Of a stretch of 64,000 bases of DNA, positions 1 through 9,989 are shown piece after piece. Position numbers and translations under genes: made by a program. Numbering within the stretch: position 1 is the first letter of the stretch; every line of letters begins with the position of its first letter. Below the pieces are notes generated by a model, which saw only the letters and a list, made by a program, of their open reading frames with translations, was not told the DNA's origin and searched no databases. Origin of the DNA: Bufo bufo (lineage: Eukaryota > Chordata > Amphibia > Anura > Bufonidae); the NCBI RefSeq assembly GCF_905171765.1, contig NC_053391.1:693027035-693091034 (forward strand), in the 5' to 3' direction.

Positions 1-1976
1 CGCAGAAGAGACAGCTGTTCGGGAAGGAGAAAGGGAAAATCCACTAACAGTTCCAGGATCTGAGGGAACCACGACTGTGTCCTCCAAAAAGGCACAATCA
101 GAACCAGGTTCGCCAACTGCTGACGAACTTGAAGGAGCACTCTCGGAATGAGCGCGAATGGAGGGAACGTGTACATCAGTGCGCCTCCCCAATACTGGAG
201 CAGAGCATCCACCGCTTCCGCCTGAGGGTCTGGTCTCCAGCTGAAGAACCTGGGAAGCTGGGTGTTCAGTCGAGAGGCGAACAGATCGATACAACAAGGA
301 CCCCAAAGCGAGGAGATGGTAGAGAACACCTTCTCGTCTAACCTCCAATCGCTGGAGTCCGAGATATAACGTGAGCTCCAATCCGCCCTCGTATTGTGTA
401 GACCCGGAAGGTACTCCGCCACCACAGAGATATTCCTGTCGAGACAAAAGTCCCAAAAATCCTTCGCCAGATGTGTTAAAACGACCGAACGTGTACCCCC
501 CATGCAATTGACATATCGGACAGCCGATACGTTGTCCATGCGGAGTCTGATGGCCGTACTGACAACACCATTGGCAAAGCTGCGAATGGCAAACGACCCT
601 GCAAGAAGTTCCAGGGCGTTGATATGGAGATGTGCCTCTTCTTGCGACCACGGACCCCCGGTGGAGATTCCGTCGTAATGAGCCCCCCAGCCCTGCAGGC
701 TCGCATCTGACTCTATAACCAGATCCGGTTGGGGACCCACGATTGCCCTGCCGTTCCATACCGACAGGTTGTGGATCCACCATCTCAGTTCGTCTTTCGT
801 GTCTGCATCCAAAGAGATGACATCGGCGTAGGAAGCCCCTGCCTGAAGATGAGCAATTTTGAGGCGTTGCAATGCCCGATAATGGAGGGGAGCCGGAAAA
901 ATGGCTTGGATTGACGAGGCCAGAAGTCCAATCAACCGTGCCAAATGTCGCAACGACATTTGTGGCATTAGCAGGGCATGTCGCAATTCCTTGCGAATGG
1001 ATCTGACCTTCGAAAGAGGAAGACTGAGGGACAATTCCAACGAATCCACTTGGAACCCCAGGAATTCCATCGACCTGGAGGGAGTCAGACAGGATTTCTC
1101 CTGGTTGATGATGAATCCCAGGTCGGAAATGAGAGAAACTGACATGTGGAGATGCTTCAATAGAAGAGAATGGGAGTGTGCCATGATCAAAATATCGTCC
1201 AAATAGACGATCAGACGAACCCCCCTGCCGCGGAGCCATGCCACCACTGGACGCATGATCTTGGTAAAGCACCAGGGGGCGGAGGATAGGCCAAACGGCA
1301 GGCAAGTGAACCTCCAAGTTTGGCCGTGCCATAGGAATTGAAGTAAATCCCTTGAAGAGGGGGACACCGGAACCGTGAGGTAAGCGTCCTTGAGATCTAT
1401 TTTGGCCATCCAGTCGCCAGGAAGGAGGAGATCTCTCAAGAGATGGATGCCCTCCATCTTGAAATGGCGATACTGCACAAAAGTGTTCAACGCTTTCAGG
1501 TTGATGACGGGACGCATTTGTCCCCCTTTCTTTTGCACCAGGAATATCCTGCTGATCACCCCTTTTTGATTTCCGGGGGCGTGCTCGATCGCGCCTTTGA
1601 GCCACAGATCCGACAGTTCTTTCTGGAAGAGGGAACGTGCCGAAACGGACAGCTGAAATGGCGGGGGGACTGGAATGGAGCTCGGATCGGCAATCAAGTC
1701 TATTGTGAACCCCTGGATAGTCTAAAGAACCCACTGGTCGGAGGTTATGCCTGACCACACATGAGAAAAGAAACGGAGTCTGCCTCCGACACATTGGTCC
1801 AAAAAAGGTAGAGGAGGAAAAACAGGACTTACCGAACGGGCGTCGAGAATTCGGATTTCCTCGGACACCACGTGATCGGTAAGGTGCGCCTCGCGATGGG
1901 AAGAAGGACGGCTGATGCTTCTGATCCTGGAGTGATGCTCTATATGTAAAGGAGCCTCTGCCGGAGCCCCGGGCAT
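1..1976 (-). pseudogene. DIRS Pol: reverse transcriptase and RNase H, one in-frame TAG
   Basis: In the frame one base away from gag, the protein runs GGRLRFFSHVWSGITSDQWVL, then a TAG at 1,724-1,722, then TIQGFTIDLI and an uninterrupted RT. RT motifs in order are KGAIEH, ISRIFLVQKK, MRPVINLKALN, MAKIDLKDAYL, FGLSSAPWCF, YLDDIL (codons at 1,194-1,205) and FLGFQVDS. RNase H follows with ESDAS (699-713), ALELLA, RMDNVSAV (about 524-543) and ADWSSR (about 370-388), then the connector DLFASRLNTQ. The frame stays open to base 1. The role in the family is to copy the element RNA into DNA. Apart from the TAG no damage is visible, so it is either a young broken copy or a readthrough site. The first in-frame ATG used here (1,976) is not a proven start; the frame overlaps the end of gag. 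Confidence 0.85.
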
Positions 1977-3180
1977 GAAAGTTGGAACGGCCGGACAGTC
2001 GACCCCTAAAACTGCCGGCCCGGCCAGAGAAACGACCTTGAAAGACCCGTTTCATCGATGTTTGGGCCTTATCGAGCGCCGTAAAGGCACCTACATATTT
2101 GCCCAACTCTTTTATAAAAGAGTCGCCAAAAAGTAAGCCTTGGGCGTCCTTGCCCGCCTCAGATAAAACTAAGTTTGACAACTTCGGTTCTATTTTCATT
2201 AAAATAGCTTTTCGCCTTTCTATGGCGAGTGAGGCGTTCACATTACCAGCCACGCAAATGGCCCTTTGGGCCCAACCTCTAAGCTCCTCCGGGTCTACTT
2301 GGCTACCTGCCACCTTGGCGGACTCATCCATGTCAAAAATCTTTGCTAATGGGCCCGTGATGTCTAATAGTTTATCCTGGACAGCCTTTAAAGCTGAGTC
2401 CAGCCCTTTGCGGGGGTTGAAACCCGTCTTAGCCAAAAATTGGACCATTTTCGGGTCCACTGTGGGTGTTTCACACACTTTATGTGGAATCAAGGGTCGA
2501 GGGCATTCCGCCCGCAGTTTATTTCGCGCCTCTTTACTTAAGGGATTGCGAATACGGGCTTCTAAATATTGCGCCACATGAGTGGCGGGCATCCATTCCG
2601 CAGAGCGGGGATGGTGAAGTTCATCCGGATTAAATAGCGGAACCCCGGATGGATCTGCGAGGATATCCCCCGATGACTCCCCATATTCTAAAGGGGGCTT
2701 TGGGTCAATATTAAGTGCTGGGTCCACAGCTATATCCGCCAATTCCTCATCTAGATCAAAAATCAGATCGTCATGTGCCTCCTCCTCTGACTCTCTATCC
2801 GAGTCTGACACCGGCTCAGGTAAAGACCTGGCAGTTTTCCATGCCCGCGTTTTTTCCGCCTGGCGGGTACAAGCTCTTTTACGCGGACAAAGCGCGTTAA
2901 CCTGGGATGGGGTAGGCCCATCAGTCTGATGTGTTCTGGAGGCAATTGGTACAGCTGCTGGCGGTAAATTAAGACCCTGGTTAGATGTGCTAGGGTGAAC
3001 AATGAGGGCCTGAGATATAGAGTGGGTTAATGCCTGCGACATGGAACCCATGGCCGCTACAATCGCGTTGGATATAGACTGTTGTAGCGCCAAAGTATTT
3101 GCATCAGTTAGGGAATTTTCAGGACGCCTATCTAAAGTGGGTGAGCCCTGACCAGAAGGGGGAGGGTCAATAGGGGCCAT
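1..3180 (-). CDS. DIRS Gag ORF, open from its ATG to the window edge
   Basis: The ATG at 3,180-3,178 opens a frame with no stop codon through base 1 (1,060 codons, read base by base). The first roughly 410 residues are the Gag-like part. They hold an acidic stretch around residues 115-140, a conserved core at about residues 285-350 (KVAGSQVDPEEL, WAQRAIC, AIERRKAILMKIEPKL, GLLFGDSFIKELGKYVGAF) and an Arg/Gly-rich tail at about residues 380-410 (GRFSGRAGSFRGRLSGRS) that probably binds RNA. Beyond about position 1,850 the frame runs over the RT/RNase H region in a different register and matches nothing I recognise. It could be a long overlapping ORF leading to the recombinase, or a frame kept open by chance and composition. 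The start is the first ATG before the conserved core. Confidence 0.7.
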   Translation of the reverse strand, partial: MAPIDPPPSGQGSPTLDRRPENSLTDANTLALQQSISNAIVAAMGSMSQALTHSISQALIVHPSTSNQGLNLPPAAVPIASRTHQTDGPTPSQVNALCPRKRACTRQAEKTRAWKTARSLPEPVSDSDRESEEEAHDDLIFDLDEELADIAVDPALNIDPKPPLEYGESSGDILADPSGVPLFNPDELHHPRSAEWMPATHVAQYLEARIRNPLSKEARNKLRAECPRPLIPHKVCETPTVDPKMVQFLAKTGFNPRKGLDSALKAVQDKLLDITGPLAKIFDMDESAKVAGSQVDPEELRGWAQRAICVAGNVNASLAIERRKAILMKIEPKLSNLVLSEAGKDAQGLLFGDSFIKELGKYVGAFTALDKAQTSMKRVFQGRFSGRAGSFRGRLSGRSNFHARGSGRGSFTYRASLQDQKHQPSFFPSRGAPYRSRGVRGNPNSRRPFGKSCFSSSTFFGPMCRRQTPFLFSCVVRHNLRPVGSLDYPGVHNRLDCRSELHSSPPAISAVRFGTFPLPERTVGSVAQRRDRARPRKSKRGDQQDIPGAKERGTNASRHQPESVEHFCAVSPFQDGGHPSLERSPPSWRLDGQNRSQGRLPHGSGVPLFKGFTSIPMARPNLEVHLPAVWPILRPLVLYQDHASSGGMAPRQGGSSDRLFGRYFDHGTLPFSSIEASPHVSFSHFRPGIHHQPGEILSDSLQVDGIPGVPSGFVGIVPQSSSFEGQIHSQGIATCPANATNVVATFGTVDWTSGLVNPSHFSGSPPLSGIATPQNCSSSGRGFLRRCHLFGCRHERRTEMVDPQPVGMERQGNRGSPTGSGYRVRCEPAGLGGSLRRNLHRGSVVARRGTSPYQRPGTSCRVVCHSQLCQWCCQYGHQTPHGQRIGCPICQLHGGYTFGRFNTSGEGFLGLLSRQEYLCGGGVPSGSTQYEGGLELTLYLGLQRLEVRREGVLYHLLALGSLLYRSVRLSTEHPASQVLQLETRPSGGSGGCSAPVLGRRTDVHVPSIRAHSESAPSSSSAVGEPGSDCAFLEDTVVVPSDPGTVSGFSLSPSRTAVSSA

Positions 3181-3553
3181 AGGAACGGCAAAGCTACTCC
3201 TAACAGATATGATGGTAGGTGGATAGGCAGGAGTTAGTCACCCCAGCCTAGAAATATGCAGTAGGAGATCACTGGAAATAAAAAAGAAGAGAAAAAACGC
3301 CATGTAACAGTAGCATGGTGAGAAGCAAAAGCGGCATGCATAAATATCTGTAGAAATGGAACTTACAAGAGCGGTATGTAGTAAAAATCGCCCGACAGAG
3401 AAGGAGCGGTGGAACCGAGATGGTGTCGGAACAAACAGCCAGAGGCGACCGAAGTCTCGCGAGAATTCGGCGCCAGAAGTAAGTAACAGCGGAGAGAAGA
3501 CGACCAAACTCACGTCTCACGAGAATTCGACCGGCCCAGAGTGACGCGGACGC
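3181..3553 (-). other. DIRS 5' leader next to gag
   Basis: About 370 bases between the gag ATG and the foldback insertion hold no credible ORF. On the minus strand it is pyrimidine-rich near 3,270-3,310. I treat it as untranslated leader of the DIRS element; no promoter motif could be assigned. Confidence 0.45.
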
Positions 3554-3739
3554 CCTAAGGGTCCATTCACACATCCGTTGTTTCTTTCCTGATCTGGACC
3601 CATTCATTTTCAATGGGTCCTGAAAAAAAAAATTTCAGGACCCATTGAAAATGAATAGGTCCAGATCTGGTCCAGATCTGTTCAGCAAAAAACGGAACAG
3701 ATCAGGAAAGAAACAACGGACGTGTGAATAAGGCCTTAG
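3554..3739. mobile_element. Foldback MITE-like element in the DIRS leader
   Basis: The two ends are inverted copies of each other: the left begins CTAAGGGTCCATTCACACAT and the right, reversed, begins CTAAGGCCTTATTCACACGT. The internal arms (GTTTCTTTCCTGATCTG and CCCATTGAAAATGAATAG) also pair, giving a hairpin with its tip in an A/T run near 3,625-3,640. No coding capacity. The ATTCACACGTCCG end is a recurrent anuran repeat terminus that I recognise but cannot assign to a superfamily. It appears to have inserted into the DIRS element. Confidence 0.65.
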
Positions 3740-4305
3740 TCTCGGAGATTGCGAGACTTCGGGCGCGGGGAAGAAGGAGTGAGCGGGAAAAAAATTTCAT
3801 GGCGGACACAAACGGCAATATCAGGAGACCAGGAGGTAAGTGTTGGAGACCTAGAGGAAAGCGCAAACCCGATAGGGGAGCGGAAACGGATTGTAGATGA
3901 TCGGAGTATACAAAGAGGGGAAAAAGAGAACCCAAATATATATAATTAAATACCTAAAAGGAAAAGGCATATAATCTGAAAAGAAAATATACAGGGAAAA
4001 CCATACGGTTTGACAATAAGGTATAATGAAAATACAACCTAATCGCAAAGGGAAGGAAAAAAGTAAAACACAGATTATATCAGCTCCAAGAAAAACTAAA
4101 GAGCTGGAGAGTACTTATCTGCCTGGTAGCAGCAAAGAAAGAGGAAGATCCCAGACAGTGGAGGACTAATATACTGGGATAGGGGAGGAGCTGTTACCAT
4201 GGTTTCCACTGGATTATGTTTTTTTCTTTGCTGCTATGGTAGATTCAGTAAAGAAAGTGATAGCAATACGAAGCCTCCGTGTCTTGTTATAAAATCATAA
4301 ATTGC
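3740..4305 (-). other. DIRS 5' terminal region
   Basis: A/G-rich, ORF-poor sequence between the foldback element and L1 coding sequence. It contains a short inverted pair, GTAGCAGCAAAGAAA (about 4,126-4,140) and TTTCTTTGCTGCTATGG (about 4,222-4,238). Assigned to the DIRS element by position only; the opposite terminal repeat is outside the window, so the ends cannot be compared. Confidence 0.4.
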
Positions 4306-6405
4306 CCCCCCCCCCAATATTGTTTCAACTCTATACAAGACCAAAACATATGCAAGTGATCCGCCCCAGGTGAGTCACACCGTGGACAGTTAGAAGTATT
4401 CCTTAAACCACATTTATTAAGCCATACAGGTGTAATATAGATTCTGTGCAAAATATTAAATTGAACCAAAACGTGACTAAAGTTATAAGACACTAAACTT
4501 AAATTCGCCAATATATTATCCCAGTCTTCGAGACAAATCCTTTGCCAAGCCTTTTGTTCCGAAAAAGGTGTATTATTAAATCGTGTTTTAAGTAAAAGTT
4601 TATAAAGTTGAGAAATCTTAACCTTCTGACCCACATTCCCTATCAAGTGATTCAAAGGTGTAACATTATCTCAAAAAGCACTTTTTTGTTTACACTCACT
4701 AGTGCCGATTAGAACTGAAAATACCTAAACCAGGATAAATTCAATATGTTTTCTCTTTGTGCTAACTCCAGAAGAGGAAGTATGTCCCCATTCCCAACCA
4801 CCTGTGCAATATGAAAGATATCAATTTTTTTGCCAATACTGATCACCAGCCAGTTCATCCAGAGCTTGCAGATGATAATTACACCAAAGAGGGGTACAAC
4901 AGAGAGAGCACTTTATTCCCAACCAATCTCTAATAGAACTCCAAGAGTTAGTAAATAGCTTCCCAGCGGCTCTATAGTCCTTTTGGGAATTAATTAGTTG
5001 ATCGGATTCTAAAAAAAAAGTGAACATCTTATCATACTGAGATTTCCTCACCAAAGTTCTACCAAGTGGGCTATTCTTCCATTCACAAAAAAAACCACAG
5101 CTGTACATCTATGAATTATGGGTAGGCTAAGACCTCTCTGCTCCATCGGCTTATAGAAATACCCGTTTTCTCCCGCAGAGTAAGTCATTAATAATTCTCT
5201 CAATTAATTTGAAGAACTTATCCCCGATCCATACTGGGGAGTTCCTAAGGATGTAAGGTCATTGGGGCAGAATCACCATCTTCACTAGGGATATTCTATC
5301 GGCTCTCGATAGCGGAAGCCGGAGCCATATCGTTATTTTGGACCTAAGTTTATTTTTCAATGGAATAAGATTAAGCTGTAGAAAGTCTTGAATCTTAGGA
5401 GATATTATTATACCCAGATATGTAAATGAGTCAGAGATACTCAAAAATTTTGAGGACCCCTCATTGGAAAGTTCAAGTCTATCTAAGGGCATAAGACTGG
5501 TTTTGGACCAATTTATATCAAGACCCGAAACTTCCCCCAAAGAGTTAACCATTTGAATAATTTTTGGGAGTGTACTATTCGTATGTTTCTATGTAAAATA
5601 AAATATCATCTGCATATAGACAAATACGATCTTCTACTCCTAATACCCCAAAACCTTCAATCTGAGAGTCTTGTCTAACCCTAGCAGCAAGGGGCTCAAT
5701 ATAGATATCAAATAAGAGCGGGGAAAGGGGACATCCCGGCCGGGTACCTCTACTCAAGGAGATACTATTCTTTTGCGGAGATGCGGACCGGAAGTTCGGG
5801 GCTGTGGACTGAAATTGCGGATGCATAATTTTGCATCTTTTCCTTCCCCATTGAAAAGGAATGGGTCCGCACCCGCTCTGCATAATTGCGGAACGGATCT
5901 GGACCATTCATACGGACCATAAGCCTGACTTGTCTCCTGCATAATTCCACTATTTTCTTTTGTTTCACTCCTGGAGAACTCGTTCATTCCGGCAACTGCT
6001 GCTTCCTCCAGTTCCTTCTCTTTCATAGCATAACATTTTCTCAAATTGCAAATATTACTAATAAAGACTCCCCTCATAAAGGCCTTAAATGCATCCCACA
6101 CCAGATGGGTCTTCACTGAGCCATAATTCCTGTCCCAAAAAGAAATGATCTCATTTTTTATCAGGTCATGATTATCCATTATGGAAATCCAATGGGGATT
6201 CAGTCTAAATTAAAGTTATTATCAGCCATACATAACTCCACCCAAGGAGGTGCATGGTCTGATAAAGACCTTGCCTCATATTTCTTCCGTTTAATACAAT
6301 TCAAATCATTTTTATTTATCAGGGCCAAATCTATCCTAAACATAGAATTTCTGGATTTACTTACACAGGAATAAGCTCATTCCAAGTTAATATTCTAACC
6401 GACAT
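4287..6405 (-). pseudogene. L1 ORF2p (endonuclease-reverse transcriptase), heavily deleted
   Basis: ORF2 begins at the ATG at 6,405 (MSVRILTWNEL), the usual start of the endonuclease. Most of the endonuclease is then missing; only its end survives (FRIDLALINK, SLSDHAPPWVEL; about 6,230-6,360). The pre-RT linker is at 5,940-6,179 (ISFWDRNYGSVK, WDAFKAFMRGVFIS). The N-terminal half of the RT is absent and replaced by a foldback-like insert. The RT resumes at RPGCPLSPLLFDIYIEPLA and the catalytic YADDIL (5,590-5,760), then GLDINWSKTSLM and YLGIIISPKIQD (5,259-5,552). The thumb-region block RKSQYDKMFTFFLESDQLIN (4,821-5,108) and the terminal Cys-rich block CPRCDSPGADHLHMFWSC (about 4,330-4,390) follow. 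Several frame changes separate these pieces. It is nonfunctional. Confidence 0.85.
5770..5935. repeat. Foldback-like insert in the L1 RT core
   Basis: GC-rich sequence with repeated GCGGA/GGACC words and loosely inverted halves (GGACCGG...CCATTGAAAAG...GGTCCGCACCC, ending ATACGGACC). The vocabulary resembles other anuran foldback repeats in this window (57,480-57,835). It interrupts L1 ORF2 where the RT fingers should be. Confidence 0.5.
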
Positions 6406-6620
6406 CAATCAGTCCATAGATTCCCCCAGTACAAGATTACCCATATTTCCACCTCCCCACCCCCAAAAGGAGATGCATGGCAACCCACCCCAAAGACTAT
6501 GACCCCCCCAAACTTCTTGATCCGCCACATTCCTATAACAGATCTCTAAACTAAGTTCCCCCCCCCCCCCCCCCCCCTTTCTCGCTCGTCCCCGCCAAAA
6601 ATGCTCAAATATTGTTCCGG

Positions 6621-7519
6621 TCAAGCCAATCTACCACAAGATCCGGTGTGTAAAAAAAAAAGGGTCTCGCTGTTAAAGATTATCCGCAATTTAGCCGGAT
6701 AGACAAATGAGCACTCAATGTCCTTTTCCTGGAGATGTTTTTTAACTTCCATATAACTAGGTCTTTTATCTTTGATATCCTTGGAAAAATCTGGAAAAAA
6801 GGAGAATCTGTTAATAAGATAGGGGGGCACTCCTCAGAATCACGTCCCTATCTCGTGAGACCAATATCTTGACCAGAAGTATCCGTGGCTGCCTTCCAGG
6901 GATTAGTTTACCCCCCGGGACTCGGTGTGCTCTTTCCACAAAAAATAATGGAGAGAAATGCTTCCTTCCAAACCTCTCCAAAATGAAATCCTTTATCATA
7001 TCGCCAGGATTATCTCCCTCCATGCCTTCTGGTAGACCAAGAATTCTCACATTAGATCGTCTCGATCTATCTTCCAATTCCACAACCTTTTTTTTTTTAA
7101 GGTATTGGCCTCCAATCTCAACATGGGGATTTCAGTTTTAAGCATTTTGACCTCCTTCTCCAATACCCCCACGGTTTCTTCTATTGCTGTCACTATGTGT
7201 CTTATCTTTGTAACATCATCTCTTATCAGGACCACATCAGACTGAATTAGTCCAAGCTGCATTGAAATATCTTGTATTAATTCCCCGTTTTTTTTTTTAC
7301 CGCCGTCAGGATTTCCTCCTGGGTGAAAAAATCTCTTACTCCTTCAGCACCAAATCCAGCAGTTTTTTCTTTATTCAATTCATCTATTCCTTTTTGTCCT
7401 GCTCTGGCAATTACATTTGGGGACTTCAAAAACTGTTCAATTTTGGCAGATTCCAGCGATTTTTGCCCCGTTCTGGATGATGAATATTACACTGATCGCC
7501 TATTTTGCTTGGGAGGCAT
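6621..7519 (-). pseudogene. L1 ORF1p (RNA-binding coiled-coil protein), frameshifted
   Basis: Starts MPPKQNRRSV at 7,519, with a TAA as codon 11. A coiled-coil stretch follows (IQSDVVLIRDDVTKIRH, GVLEKEVKMLKTEI; about 7,050-7,262), then the RRM-like domain (LEDRSRRSNVRILGLPEG, VERAHRVPGG; 6,811-7,083) and the C-terminal domain (FFPDFSKDIKDKRPSYMEV, YPAKLRII; 6,621-6,830). This is the standard L1 ORF1p domain order; the family protein is a trimer that coats L1 RNA. Frame changes occur at an A run near 7,290-7,300, an A run near 7,088-7,099 and the six-C run at 6,822-6,827 (given as read on the minus strand). All three are homopolymers, so some could be assembly errors, but the early TAA is not. 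Confidence 0.85.
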
Positions 7520-7735
7520 TTTTCTTAATTTTTTTTCCCCTCCCCCTTTCACCTCTTTCCCTCCTTCTTCTTCGTTTTCTTCTTTCTTTTCTTCTTCTCT
7601 TCTCCCCTCTCTCTTTTCACTTTTCTTTCTCTTCTTTTTTTTTCTTCTTCCCTCTTCCTTCTTTTTTTTCTCCCTTTATCCTCCTTCCTTCCTCTCTTGA
7701 TTTTCTTTTTACTTTACTTTATTTTGTCATTCTTG
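7520..7735. repeat. Pyrimidine-rich tract, probable L1 5' leader
   Basis: Almost pure C/T on the plus strand (CTTCTTCTTC, CTCTTCTTTTTTT). It lies immediately 5' of the L1 ORF1 start on the minus strand, where it reads as a purine-rich leader. The 115-125 residue Phe/Ser/Leu-rich frames through it are composition artefacts. Confidence 0.6.
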
Positions 7736-8229
7736 GCCTCTCCCCCATATTAAGGCCAACATAACAGCGAAGTCTCAGCAGTCTTGTTATGATGAGCAAG
7801 AGAGAAAAAAAAAATGAAAAAGGCTACAGCAGTTCGTCCACAACAATCCAAAATAGAACCAATGTTAGATTCAGGGGAGCAGAAGGGAAAACATATTACT
7901 GAAACGACAAGACTAGCCACAGGAGGATCCGGGGAATGGTTACAAGAAAAAGGGAGATTGAGGAGATGATTACGAGGAGCAGGGGGGAAGGTGGATTAAA
8001 CATGGAGGCAGGGGAGAACACGAGGCTGCATAAATTCGTAACTTCAAACCTGCGACCATGTACCAGCAGGGACTGAAGATCAGAGGAGCGGGGCGGCAGA
8101 GAGAGAGGAAGTCCAAAGCAGCAAGAGGGGTCGGTCACTTCATCAACCAACAAGACAGCAAACAGGCGGCAGTTAATCAAAGCAGAACAGCACAGAAGGT
8201 ATTCCGAGAGTCTGGTCGGGTATGGTAGA
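7736..8229. other. No gene seen; possible L1 5' UTR
   Basis: A/G-rich sequence with no convincing ORF in either direction. It could be the distal 5' UTR of the L1 or host DNA; nothing decides between them. Confidence 0.3.
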
Positions 8230-8337
8230 GAACAAGCTTAAATACAACAAGCACAGATACAATGAGCTCAGATACAAAAAGTTTTGATACAAAAAGCTCA
8301 GACACAGGCTCAGATACAACAAGCACAGACAGGCATG

Positions 8338-8586
8338 GGGTACAGGGGAATCTCCCGGTGGGCCCCTGAGCAAGGTGGGCCCCTAGTCTCCCACCCCCTG
8401 CACAAGTGGCACATAACACATTAGATTTAGTACACTACATACATATATTCAATGTACAGCACCTCAACCAGCTTATGTTCATATAAAAAATTTGTTAGAT
8501 TATTTATTATATTTGAATGTATCCGTACGGTGGGCCCCCAAAATAAATTTTAATGGTGGTCCCTAGGTACCCCAGTCCGACACTGA
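8338..8586. repeat. Interspersed repeat inserted in the 15-bp array
   Basis: Begins with GGTACAGGGGAATCTCCCGG and GTGGGCCCC and ends GGTACCCCAGTCCGACACTG. The CCGGTGGGCC word is shared with the element starting at 18,729, suggesting one dispersed family. The interior is AT-rich, with no ORF. Confidence 0.5.
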
Positions 8587-9019
8587 GTATAGACACAACA
8601 CTCTCAGACAAATGATCAGCTCACATACAACAAGCTCAGGTGCAACAAGCACAGACACAAGCTCAAATACATCCAGATCAGACACAACAAGCTCAGACAC
8701 AAAAAGCACAGACACAAAAAGCTCAGACACAATAAGCTTAAACACAAGCATAGATGCAACAAGCTCAGATACAAAAACTTCAGATACAAAAAGCTCAGAC
8801 ACAAGCACAGACTTAACAAGCTCAGACACAACAAACACAACAAGCATATATACAAGCACAGACACAACAAGCACAGATACAACAATAACAGATACAAGCA
8901 CAGATACAAGCTCAGTCACAACAAGCTCAGATACAACAGGAACAGACACCCTAAAGCAGATACAACAAGCACAGGCATACCAACCACAGACACAACAAGC
9001 ACAGATACAGACCTCCAAA

Positions 9020-9125
9020 GTGTCCCTCTTTTGGAGGGGCAGTCCCTATTTTAGACCTAAGTCCCTGTGTCCCTCTTTATGATCTGAGGTAAGTGTCCCT
9101 CTTTGACCGTCCAAAAAGTTGGGAG
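9020..9125. repeat. Short insertion with GTCCCTCTTT repeats
   Basis: Contains three related GTGTCCCTCTTT blocks and interrupts the 15-bp array. On the minus strand it reads AAAGAGGGACAC. Probably a dispersed repeat fragment; no coding potential. Confidence 0.45.
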
Positions 9126-9989
9126 GTATGCAGATACCGCAACCTCAGATACAAGCACAGACACTAAAAGCTCAGTCACAACAATCCCAGATACAACAAT
9201 CCCAGATACAACAAGCTCAGATACAACAAGTTCAGAAACAAAAAGCTCAGACACAACAAGCCCAGATACAACCAGATCAGACACATGCTTAAACACAACA
9301 AGCAAAGATACAACGAGCTCAGATACAAAAAGTTCTGATACAAAAAGCTCATACACAAGCACAGACACAAAAATCTCAGATACAAGCAGCTCAGACACAA
9401 CAAGCTCAGACACAACAAGCTCAGATACAACCAGATCAGATACAAGCAGCTCAGACACAACAAGTTCAGATACGACAAGCTCAGACACAACAAGTTCAGA
9501 CACAACAAGTTCAGATACGACAAGCTCAGATGCAACAAGCACAGACACAACAAGCACAGACACAACAAGCACAGACACAACAAGCACAGACACTACAAGC
9601 ACAGACACTACAAGCACAGACACTACAAGCACAGACACTACAAGCTCAGACACAACAAGCACAGACACAACAAGCACAGACACTACAAGCTCAGACACAA
9701 CAAGTTCAGACACAACAAGTTCAGATACGACAAGCTCAGATGCAACAAGCACAGACACAACAAGCACAGACACTACAAGCTCAGACACAACAAGCACAGA
9801 CACAGCAAGTTCAGACACAACAAGCACAGACACAACAAGCACAGACACTACAAGCACAGACACAACAAGCACAGACACAACAAGCACAGACACTACAAGC
9901 ACAGACACTACAAGCTTAGCCAAAACAAGCACCGATAGAAAAAGCATGGATACAACAAGTTCAGGTACAACAAGTTTAGGCTACATTCA

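Larger units (their letters stand above)
1..4305 (-). mobile_element. DIRS-type tyrosine-recombinase retrotransposon, left end outside window
   Basis: Read on the minus strand, the order is a 5' terminal region (about 4,305-3,181), gag (from 3,180), then reverse transcriptase and RNase H running to base 1. The RT box YLDDIL, the RNase H block ESDAS/GWGAHYDG and the Gag block WAQRAIC...ERRKAILMK match the vertebrate DIRS pattern that I know. The tyrosine recombinase and the far terminal repeat expected in this family would lie left of the window. No integrase or LTR was seen. The right boundary is placed where L1-like coding sequence begins, near a C run at 4,305-4,315, so it is approximate. 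The element appears to truncate the 3' end of the neighbouring L1. Confidence 0.85.
4300..7740 (-). mobile_element. Decayed L1-type LINE
   Basis: Read on the minus strand, ORF1 (7,519 to about 6,621) is followed by ORF2 remnants (6,405 to about 4,290). Both ORFs carry recognisable L1-clade blocks in the expected order. The 3' end of ORF2 and the 3' UTR/poly(A) are missing at the DIRS junction. A purine-rich 5' leader (pyrimidine-rich on plus) lies at 7,520-7,735. Several frameshifts, a large endonuclease deletion and an insertion in the RT core show that it is dead. Confidence 0.85.
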
